From contig JAEXPQ010000288.1 of NCBI GenBank assembly GCA_023446735.1, forward strand, positions 1-10,482: DNA of 10,482 nucleotides, in the 5' to 3' direction. The translations under genes were made by a program, and so were the position numbers. Positions 1 through 5,704 of the stretch are shown here, piece by piece; the stretch's first letter is position 1, and the number at the start of each line of letters is the position of its first letter. The notes below the pieces were generated by a model. It ran no database searches and had not been told where the DNA came from. It saw only the letters and a list, made by a program, of their open reading frames with translations. The DNA comes from Verrucomicrobiota bacterium (GTDB lineage Bacteria > Verrucomicrobiota > Verrucomicrobiia > Opitutales > Opitutaceae).

Positions 1-189
1 GTGCGGCTACGACCACACCGGCCGTCTGGTCCGCGTTCTTTGACAGTCCCAGGCCTCGGGCTCCGCGCCGCCGCCATCGTAGCGCGGACGGAACCTACGA
101 CACCGCCGGCCACCTTTTCGGACGTCAGCGTGGTAAACGGCCCGAAAAACCTACGACGTCACTTCAGCCAAAACGCCGACGTCAATTAG
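1..189 (+). pseudogene. Possible decayed Rhs/YD-repeat fragment, opposite strand
   Basis: No intact gene is recognised here. The plus strand carries the hexamer TACGAC (Tyr-Asp) at 8-13, 96-101 and 152-157. Translated locally these give GYDHTGRLVRV in frame 2, GTYDTAGHLF in frame 3 and KTYDVTSAK in frame 2 again. The first two resemble the YD repeats of Rhs proteins, but the frame changes twice, and a stop follows the first motif. The 8-to-152 distance is 144 bases (48 codons), so the two shifts would compensate. Frame 1 is open from base 1 to a TAG at 187-189, but its product resembles nothing I know. The best reading is a frameshifted, truncated Rhs remnant facing the main Rhs gene. Chance matches in GC-rich DNA remain possible. 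Confidence 0.28.
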
Positions 190-204
190 GCCCGGCACAA
201 CAAC

Positions 205-226
205 GGAGCCGGCTTGCGCCGGCTCC
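205..226. terminator. Perfect 9-bp stem-loop, possible bidirectional terminator
   Basis: GGAGCCGGC at 205-213 pairs perfectly with GCCGGCTCC at 218-226 around the tetraloop TTGC. The hairpin lies 16 bases after the plus-strand TAG at 187-189 and 137 bases after the minus-strand stop of the small membrane protein, so it sits between two converging reading directions. Neither side has a run of T. On the minus strand it is followed by GTTGTTGTG, which is only mildly T-rich. It is a sound RNA stem-loop candidate; its role as a terminator is inferred from position. Confidence 0.4.
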
Positions 227-245
227 TCCCGGATCAACTCGAGGG

Positions 246-295
246 GTGGGTCAACTTTACATGCTCGCACGTGGGTCAGTTCTACGTGCTCGTTT
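246..295. repeat. 25-bp tandem repeat resembling an IS21-family end
   Basis: Two abutting 25-base units, 246-270 and 271-295, both begin GTGGGTCA and share the later block TGCTCG. They agree at 18 of 25 positions, and the four differences within the first 22 bases are all transitions. Multiple short direct repeats of the GGGTCA-(A/G)-TTTTA type are characteristic of the ends of IS21-family elements, where they are bound by the IstA transposase; that comparison is from memory. No istA or istB coding sequence is visible in the window, so this would be a solitary end or the edge of an element that is otherwise missing. The strip from 227 to 362 holds nothing else I can identify. Confidence 0.4.
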
Positions 296-362
296 TCACC
301 TCGCCTAGCGTGCGCTCGAACGCCGCGACGCAGCGCTGGCGCGAGACGTGCCGCTGGTTCAG

Positions 363-581
363 TCAGGATTTCAGCAGGAATCGAGTAGCAAGACCGACAA
401 ACAAAACGGCCACGACAATATGGATCCATATGTGAAACCAAAACTTCAGCGGGTTTTTCACGCGCTCAATGGCCACGCCGCTAGAGCCAGTTACCCCGTG
501 TTTGATGTCCCGCGTCTTCAGATATATCCAGGAGACGCAAAACCCAGTCCAGAGCACAAAAATGACAACCTTGAGCAGCAT
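363..581 (-). CDS. Small two-helix membrane protein, candidate immunity protein
   Basis: This 72-residue protein is dominated by two hydrophobic stretches. Residues 1-21 (starting MLLKVVIFVLW) and about 47-69 (FWFHIWIHIVVAVLFVGLA) are both long enough to span a membrane. They are joined by a polar loop of about 25 residues ending ERVKNPLKFW. A similar R-x-x-N-P-x-x-F-W element before the second helix recurs, as I recall, in small bacterial membrane proteins of unknown function. The ATG lies one base after the TAG of the Rhs gene upstream (TAG-A-ATG) with no Shine-Dalgarno sequence, so translation is probably coupled to that gene. The DNA is GC-poor for this window (line 541-600 is 42% GC) and matches the Rhs tail. 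Position directly after an Rhs tip is where immunity genes sit. Immunity is inferred; no immunity family is recognised. Confidence 0.6.
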   Translation of the reverse strand: MLLKVVIFVLWTGFCVSWIYLKTRDIKHGVTGSSGVAIERVKNPLKFWFHIWIHIVVAVLFVGLATRFLLKS

Positions 582-582
582 T

Positions 583-2409
583 CTAGTTATCTGTGCTGAT
601 TTTTAACTGACCGACTCCTCGACCATAAACCTGCAATCTGGCGCCCGTGCCTAAACCACGCGTCACGCTCCCAGTTGGAGGATCACGCCAGGTCAATTGG
701 CATCCGCCACCAAGAGAACAACGGCCGATTTGGTAATCAAACGAAGCGCCTATGCTTCCAATCCAACGAGCCCCGACTGATGCAAATCCGGAAACGCCCA
801 CCGAGGCGTATAAATCACCACCGTCTTCGCACCTTTCACAGCCGCTGGAAGAGTTAATAGCCTGCTTACTTCTCGTGGTTGTTTGTGTAGTGTTTCCGCT
901 ATCAAATATCGTCGGCCGTGGCGCGGCCCCCCGCGAGTCACGATATCGCATCGACTGATCCGGAACACGGCTGCGGTCCTTTCTATCCGGGTTAACTCCG
1001 CTATTTCCGCCGATAGAAGTCCCGATGCCTGCACTTACCTCAATGCCGACTTCACCTATAAACATGAATCCCTGAGATCCATCACGTTTGACGCACTGAT
1101 GAACTTCCCCATTGAAGAACGCTACCACCTCAAGAGTCCCGACCGGAGGTAAAGGAACAACCGCAAGACGTGCGTCCGAATACCACGTTGTAACGGACTT
1201 AGGCATCAATCTTCGAATTAAATCAATATAGCCCGCTTCTCCTAAGGGATCCACGTCGTTAAGTGGTGAGTTACCGACGACCACATACAAATTCGCCCCG
1301 CCCTCTTCCTCGATCGGATCCCTGCTTAGCCACCGTCCTGTCGAAGGGTTGTAATATCTTAGGCCGTAGTAGTAGAAGCCGGTGCCGGCGTCGCGCTCCT
1401 TGCTGCTGAACTGGTACGGATTCACGTCGGCCCAGGCGCCGGTGGCGGCGAGGCGTTGGCCGAAGGGGTCGTAGCGGTAGGACGCGCGGACCGCGCCGTC
1501 GTCGGCCACGAGGGCGGTCACGTTGCCGTTGCCGTCGTAGACGTAGGAGGCGGACTGGAGTGCGGTGGACGGTTGGCCGTCGGCGGTGACCGGTGCGGTG
1601 AGGGCGAGCAGGCTGCCGATGCCGCCGGCGCCCTCGAACGACCCGGAAAGATCCAAACCACGGGTATAGCTGCGCGCCAAGTTGAAGTCGGAAGTGGAAG
1701 TGGAGGTGAGTTCCTCCGCGACCCGCCAGCCGTCGTACACGAAGCGTGAGGTGGCCACGAGCGAGCCCGAGCGGTACTCGCTCTTCTCCACGCGGCGGCC
1801 GAGGCCGTCGTACCGGTAGAACGTGGTGTCGAGGCCGTTGGTCGAGGAGGCGAGGCGGTTCTCGTCGTCCCAGGTGAGCGTCAGGCCCTCGGTGGCGGTA
1901 GTGTTGCCGTTGTCGTCGTAGGAGGGAGCGGAAGTTGAAGTTATGGGGGTTGAAGTTGAAGTGGCGGTGTCGATCCGGGTGTACTGGTTGACCGAGTTCG
2001 CGACATAGGTTTCGCGTTTCGGGTTTTGGGTTTCGAGACCGGAAGTCGACGAGGTCGCCAGGCGGTTGCCGATGGGGTCGAAGGAGTACGTGAGGTCGAG
2101 GTTCAGGCCCGCGTTGGAGGCCGCAGTCGCGGCGGAGGTGAGCTGCCGGTACTGGTCGTAGCCGAAGCGACGCGTGGCCTCGGGGGTGGTCTCGAGGTTG
2201 CGCTGGCCGGCGCGATCATAGGTGTAGGCGAAGGAATCGACCACGGACCCATCGCTACGCGTGGTGGCCGTCGAGAGCAACCGTCCAAACGCATCGGCCG
2301 TGCGGGTCGTCGCAAGGCCGCCGGGCTGCGGTATGGCCCGCGGCGAGTCGCGGCGCCGCCGGATGCGAGGCCCGGGCCTGCCACCAGACGCACGCTCAGC
2401 TGGGACCAA
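583..2409 (-). CDS. Rhs/YD-repeat protein, N-terminally truncated, with core and variable tip
   Basis: The first 35 or so codons have no Rhs character. YD repeats run from about residue 36 to 330 (TYDRAGQRN, YSFDPIGNR, SYDDNGNT, YRYDGLGRR, YVYDGNGN, YRYDPFGQR). The Rhs-associated core follows at 332-390: YQFSSKERDAGTGFYYYG, RYYNPSTGRW, RDPIEEEGGANLY, DPLG. Residues 391-608 are a variable tail. In Rhs proteins the repeats form a shell around the C-terminal tip, often a toxin released by cleavage near the core. Full-length family members usually exceed 1000 residues, so most of the shell and any N-terminal delivery domain are missing here. The only start is a TTG at 2409 inside the end of the GH2 gene, 14 bases before the GH2 stop; an in-frame stop lies a little upstream. 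I therefore read it as a truncated remnant, expressed, if at all, by coupling to GH2. The Rhs identity is secure; functionality is not. Confidence 0.85.
   Translation of the reverse strand: MVPAERASGGRPGPRIRRRRDSPRAIPQPGGLATTRTADAFGRLLSTATTRSDGSVVDSFAYTYDRAGQRNLETTPEATRRFGYDQYRQLTSAATAASNAGLNLDLTYSFDPIGNRLATSSTSGLETQNPKRETYVANSVNQYTRIDTATSTSTPITSTSAPSYDDNGNTTATEGLTLTWDDENRLASSTNGLDTTFYRYDGLGRRVEKSEYRSGSLVATSRFVYDGWRVAEELTSTSTSDFNLARSYTRGLDLSGSFEGAGGIGSLLALTAPVTADGQPSTALQSASYVYDGNGNVTALVADDGAVRASYRYDPFGQRLAATGAWADVNPYQFSSKERDAGTGFYYYGLRYYNPSTGRWLSRDPIEEEGGANLYVVVGNSPLNDVDPLGEAGYIDLIRRLMPKSVTTWYSDARLAVVPLPPVGTLEVVAFFNGEVHQCVKRDGSQGFMFIGEVGIEVSAGIGTSIGGNSGVNPDRKDRSRVPDQSMRYRDSRGAAPRPTIFDSGNTTQTTTRSKQAINSSSGCERCEDGGDLYASVGVSGFASVGARWIGSIGASFDYQIGRCSLGGGCQLTWRDPPTGSVTRGLGTGARLQVYGRGVGQLKISTDN
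586..1239 (-). other. Variable C-terminal tip of the Rhs protein (unknown domain)
   Basis: This stretch encodes residues 391-608, after the conserved DPLG that closes the Rhs core. It is rich in Gly and Ser with alternating hydrophobic residues (GEVGIEVSAGIGTSIGG, ASVGVSGFASVGARW, GARLQVYGRGVG), which suggests beta-strands. It also has paired cysteines (CERC near 524-527, CSLGGGC near 564-570). A polar, probably disordered segment rich in Arg, Thr and Ser lies between, at about 472-520. I see no HNH, GHH, ADP-ribosyltransferase, deaminase or peptidase signature. The DNA here is about 42-58% GC in sampled lines against about 68% in the repeat region, with the drop starting near 1370. This is typical of exchanged Rhs tips. 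Toxin function is inferred only from architecture. Confidence 0.5.
1690..1710 (-). repeat. Hexamer microsatellite in the Rhs gene (Thr-Ser linker)
   Basis: On the plus strand GGAAGT occurs twice in tandem followed by GGAGGT. On the coding strand this reads as alternating ACT/ACC and TCC codons and gives the linker TSTSTS at residues 235-240, between VYDGWRVAEEL and DFNLARSY. The same low-complexity motif recurs at 1931-1963. Confidence 0.6.
1931..1963 (-). repeat. Second hexamer microsatellite in the Rhs gene
   Basis: GAAGTT is repeated twice, interrupted by a short GGGG-containing spacer, then repeated as GTTGAAGTTGAAGTG. The coding strand gives ATSTSTPITSTSAPS near residues 149-163, just before the YD repeat SYDDNGNT. 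It appears to be an expanded simple-sequence linker between two YD repeats. Confidence 0.55.
2007..2034 (-). repeat. Four tandem heptamers in the Rhs gene
   Basis: The plus strand reads AGGTTTC, GCGTTTC, GGGTTTT, GGGTTTC: four 7-base units in a row, each a close variant of GGGTTTC. Because 7 is not a multiple of 3, each unit shifts the codon phase. The 28-base block is translated as part of ETQNPKRETY (about residues 126-135), which does not resemble Rhs sequence and seems to be an insertion between repeats. Confidence 0.6.
2310..2409 (-). other. Junction between the GH2 gene and the Rhs remnant
   Basis: The GH2 frame stops at 2396-2398. The first convincing Rhs residues (TTRTADAFGRLLST) start near 2308. 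The roughly 90 bases between fit neither gene well in the frame used: the Rhs frame gives an Arg/Pro-rich peptide. The third frame on this strand reads SQLSVRLVAGPG just after the point where GH2 ends with SARSQGLGSG. That looks like the final beta-strand of the GH2 Ig-like domain, so the original GH2 end may be frameshifted here. Whatever the detail, the DNA changes from a catabolic gene to a truncated Rhs gene within this strip. Confidence 0.45.
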
Positions 2410-4645
2410 CGCCGGATCCGAGCCCTTGGGACCGGGCGGAAACCTCCCAGCCGGTCACGCCCGCGGGGACACGGACGACGATCGAGGCGATGCCGGCTTC
2501 GGCGGGCACCGCGGCGGGGCCGACGATCTCGGCGCCGCCGGAAACGGCGAAGTCCACCTCCGGCTCGGCCCCCACACAAAGGGTGCCATTCGTATCAACG
2601 ATCCGGGCATGAACAGCGACGGCATCGGCATCGTCCGCGGCGGGCGGCACATCGAGCGTATCGGCGAACACCTCCAGCCGCACCGGCTTCTCCGGCGTGC
2701 GCACGACATGGCGCGCGACCTCGCGGCCCGCGACTCGGCCGACAGCCACGAGTTCCCCCGCCTCGAAACGTTCCAGATCGAAAACAAACGGCGGATGCGG
2801 CAGGTGCTGGGTCTGCCAGGTCAGGTCCGGCGTCTTCCGCCCGAGCGGGCGGCCGTTGAGGGAGAGCTCAACCTCGTCGCAGTTGCCGAACACGAGGACC
2901 CGCAGGTCGGAGGCCGGGGTCCAGTGCGAGGCGATGAACACCACCGCACCACCGGTCCAGCCTTCGCCACCCTCGGCGGCATCACGCTGGCTGCGGTAGA
3001 AGTGGTACGAGAACTTCGGCAGACGGAAGAGGTCCATCACGCCGCAGGCGGCACGGACCGGATGATAACCGCGCGCGTAGTCGAAGACGGTCCACTGCCC
3101 GTCGAGCACAGCCGGCGAAGCGAGCGTGTCGTCGAGCGCGACCTGGTGATTGGAAGCCTGCTGCCGCAGCGCACGCTCCCCTTCAGCCCGGAAATGGCGG
3201 CTGTTGGCCCAGGCGGCGAGCACGCCGGCGCCGGTGGTCTGGTCGAAGCCCTCGTTGGCCGCGTAGAACTCCCAGTCGCCGTATTCGGCGATCACGAGGG
3301 CTTTGTCGTCGTTCTTCCAACTGTGGATCTGGCCGTGCTGACGCGAGTGGATGAAGACGTCGAAACGGTCGATCCAACCGCAGGTGAACATCTGGTCGCC
3401 GGGATACTCCTCATGGCCGGCGGCATGCAGCCGCGCCATGAAGGCCTCGCTCATCTGCGTCTCGTTGAGCGAGAGCTCCCAGAGCGCGACGCAGGCGTGG
3501 TTGCGATCGCGGCGGATCAGCTGCCGCGCGTTCTCCACGCAGGCGTCCTGAAACTTCGCGCCGCCGCAGTACTGCCAGCCCGGGATCGCGTTCATCACGA
3601 CCAGGCCGAGCTCGTCGCAGGCGTCCATGAAATCCGGCGACTGCGGATAATGAGAGAGGCGCACGTAGTCGAAGCCCGCCTCCTTGATCCGGCGCGCGTC
3701 GCGCTGCTGCGCGGCGCGCGGCAGCGCGTAGCCGACGCGGGGAAACTCCTGGTGGCGGTTGGTGCCGCGCAGGCGCAGCCGCTCGCCGTTGACGGTGAAG
3801 CCGCCCGCGCGGCTGAAACCGAACCGGCGCACGCCGTAGCGCAGGCGCCGGGAATCCACGATCGTGGAGCCCTCGAGCACCGCGACCTCCACCTCGTGCA
3901 AGGCCGGCCGGGCCGGGCTCCAGAGCGCGGGAGCGGACCAGGCGAGCTCCTGCTCGACATGCCGCGCGGCGCCGGCGGCGAGCTCGAACTCGGCCGAAAC
4001 CGTGCGCACGGCGAGCTGCCCGCCGTGCCGCAGCTCGACCACCACGCGGCAGCGCCGCGCGACCGGTCCGGAGTTCCGCACATGGACCTTGGCCGCGACG
4101 ACGGCGCGGTCCGGCGCCGCGTGCGACGTGCGGAGAAAGATCCCGCCCCCGCCGACCTCGCCCGCCGAGATCGCCTCGGTGATATGCAGCGCCGGCAAGG
4201 TGTGCAGCTCGACCCCGCGATAGAGCCCGCCGTACCAGCAGAAGTCGAGCTCGCCGTAGGGCTTTCCCGGAGGCACCTCCGGGTTCTCACGATTGTCGAT
4301 CCGCAACACGAGCGAATGCTCCGCGCCGTCGGCCAGCGCGGCGGTCAGGTCGACCTCGAAGGGAAGATAGCCGCCCTCGTGCCGGGCCAGCTCGAGCCCG
4401 TCGACCAGCACGGTCGCCGTGTGCATCGCGGCGCCGACATGGAGCACGTGCCGCTCGCCGACGCCGGTGCGCGGCGCCCGGACCGGGCGGCGGTATTCAC
4501 ACACGCCGAACCAATGCCCGCGGCCGTCGAGGTCGGCCACGAAGGGGCTGTGCGGGAGATCGACCCGGTGCCAAAGCGCAGCGACGTCGGACGCCTCGCA
4601 GCGGCGAAATTCCCAGGCGCGATCGAGGAGGGAGAGAAGAGCCAT
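2396..4645 (-). CDS. Glycoside hydrolase family 2 (beta-galactosidase/beta-glucuronidase type)
   Basis: This 749-residue enzyme hydrolyses a terminal beta-glycosidic bond. The N-terminal sugar-binding jelly roll covers about 1-160 (WYGGLYRGVELHT at 137-149). An immunoglobulin-like domain follows to about 275, then the TIM barrel from about 285 (RLRGTNRHQEFPRVG). The expected general acid/base is Glu395 in LWELSLNE and the nucleophile is Glu454 in VIAEYG. A DUF4982-like domain lies at about 575-650 (VLVFGNCDEVELSLNGRPLG), then a final Ig-like domain from about 655. There is no signal peptide, so it acts in the cytoplasm on sugar imported by the neighbouring symporter. The ATG lies 27 bases after the lacI-family stop; no good ribosome binding site is seen. 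The C-terminus ends abruptly (GSGVGPS) at the Rhs junction and may have lost its last strand. The exact substrate is undetermined. Confidence 0.93.
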   Translation of the reverse strand: MALLSLLDRAWEFRRCEASDVAALWHRVDLPHSPFVADLDGRGHWFGVCEYRRPVRAPRTGVGERHVLHVGAAMHTATVLVDGLELARHEGGYLPFEVDLTAALADGAEHSLVLRIDNRENPEVPPGKPYGELDFCWYGGLYRGVELHTLPALHITEAISAGEVGGGGIFLRTSHAAPDRAVVAAKVHVRNSGPVARRCRVVVELRHGGQLAVRTVSAEFELAAGAARHVEQELAWSAPALWSPARPALHEVEVAVLEGSTIVDSRRLRYGVRRFGFSRAGGFTVNGERLRLRGTNRHQEFPRVGYALPRAAQQRDARRIKEAGFDYVRLSHYPQSPDFMDACDELGLVVMNAIPGWQYCGGAKFQDACVENARQLIRRDRNHACVALWELSLNETQMSEAFMARLHAAGHEEYPGDQMFTCGWIDRFDVFIHSRQHGQIHSWKNDDKALVIAEYGDWEFYAANEGFDQTTGAGVLAAWANSRHFRAEGERALRQQASNHQVALDDTLASPAVLDGQWTVFDYARGYHPVRAACGVMDLFRLPKFSYHFYRSQRDAAEGGEGWTGGAVVFIASHWTPASDLRVLVFGNCDEVELSLNGRPLGRKTPDLTWQTQHLPHPPFVFDLERFEAGELVAVGRVAGREVARHVVRTPEKPVRLEVFADTLDVPPAADDADAVAVHARIVDTNGTLCVGAEPEVDFAVSGGAEIVGPAAVPAEAGIASIVVRVPAGVTGWEVSARSQGLGSGVGPS

Positions 4646-4672
4646 GAAGATCTGGAAACGCGAAGGCCTCGT

Positions 4673-5704
4673 TCAGCCGACCGAGTCGCGCACAATGAGG
4701 CGGACCGGGAGGACGACGCGCCGTTGCTCGACCGCGCCGCCGGTTGTGAGGCGGTCGACCATCTCCACGGCCTGCGCCGCCATCTCGCGCAGCGGCTCGG
4801 CCACGGTGGTGAGCGGCGGATTCTGAAGGACGGAGATGCCCTCGTTCTCGCCCCCGATGAGCGAGACCTGCTGCGGCACCTTCACGCCCATCGTGTAGGT
4901 GAGCAGATGCAGGCACTCCATCGCCTGGAAGCTGGAGCCGGGCGCGTAGATCGCGTCGACGCCGGCCCGCACGATGCGGGTGAGCACGGCGAGGTGCGAG
5001 CTCTCCGGCCCGAAGAGCGAAACGAGGCGATCGTCGGCCGGCAGATCGCAATCGTCCATCGCCTTGCGGAAGCCTGTGAGGCGCTCGGCGAACGGCCGGT
5101 AGTTGCCACCAAAGAACGCGAGCCGCTTCTTGCCCCGGTCGATGAAGTGCCGCGCCGCGAGATAGCCCGCGGTGAAGTGGTCCGAGCACACGGCGCATTC
5201 GCGCGGCGTGCAGTCGAACTTGTCCATGTAGACGACCGGCATCCGCGTCTCCAGGTCGCCGAGCATGCGCTGCAGCGCCACATCGGCGGTGACGACCACC
5301 ACACCGTCGAGAAACATCCCGGGGAGTTGCTCGACCGGGTTCGACGGCATGAGCACGCCGATGTTGCGGCGCGAGAATTCGAAGGCGAGGTGGGCGGCGA
5401 GCGTGGCGGCGTAGCCCTCGACGCGGTCGGTGTAGCCCGGCTCGGTGAGGATCGCGATCTGGCGCGAGCGCACGGAGACCTGGGGCTTGAGATTGAGCTC
5501 GGTGGCGGCGCGCAGCACGCGCTCGCGCGTCTCGCCCTTGACCTTGTCGCGGTTGTTGAGGACGCGGCTCACCGTCCCGGGAGAGACACCGGCCACCCGG
5601 GCGAGATCGTAGATCGTGGCGCGCTTCGGCGGTGCGCCGGCGGCGGCCGGGGTCGGTTTGCGGGAACGATGAGATTTGGTCGGCATGGGGACGGGGGATC
5701 TCAC
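4673..5704 (-). CDS. LacI-family transcriptional regulator
   Basis: A DNA-binding repressor that responds to a sugar. Residues 30-50 are the LacI helix-turn-helix (TIYDLARVAGVSPGTVSRVL), followed by NNRDKVKGETRERVLRAATEL. The periplasmic-binding-protein-like effector domain starts near 82 (QIAILTEPG) and includes VYMDKFD, AFFGGNYRPF, GVDAIYAPGS and SLIGGENEG. The hinge reads LKPQVSVRSRQ and lacks the usual A-R-S-L-R form with its minor-groove leucine, so DNA contact may differ from textbook members. The GTG at 5704 overlaps the symporter stop as GTGA, implying coupled translation. An ATG at 5684-5686, six codons further in, is an alternative start giving MPTKSHRSRK. It is encoded between symporter and GH2 and so probably regulates this operon and itself. 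Confidence 0.94.
   Translation of the reverse strand: MRSPVPMPTKSHRSRKPTPAAAGAPPKRATIYDLARVAGVSPGTVSRVLNNRDKVKGETRERVLRAATELNLKPQVSVRSRQIAILTEPGYTDRVEGYAATLAAHLAFEFSRRNIGVLMPSNPVEQLPGMFLDGVVVVTADVALQRMLGDLETRMPVVYMDKFDCTPRECAVCSDHFTAGYLAARHFIDRGKKRLAFFGGNYRPFAERLTGFRKAMDDCDLPADDRLVSLFGPESSHLAVLTRIVRAGVDAIYAPGSSFQAMECLHLLTYTMGVKVPQQVSLIGGENEGISVLQNPPLTTVAEPLREMAAQAVEMVDRLTTGGAVEQRRVVLPVRLIVRDSVG

Noticed and set aside
246..295. CRISPR repeats.
   Set aside because: Only two units lie directly next to each other without spacers, so this is a tandem repeat and not a CRISPR array.
151..441. A 96-codon minus-strand frame crossing the IS21-like repeats and the hairpin.
   Set aside because: It overlaps the small membrane protein in another frame and runs through the repeat and palindromic DNA; no protein features are visible.
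348..599. An 83-codon plus-strand frame opposite the small membrane protein.
   Set aside because: The minus-strand product has two well-formed membrane segments and is tightly coupled to the Rhs gene; the plus-strand product is polar and featureless.
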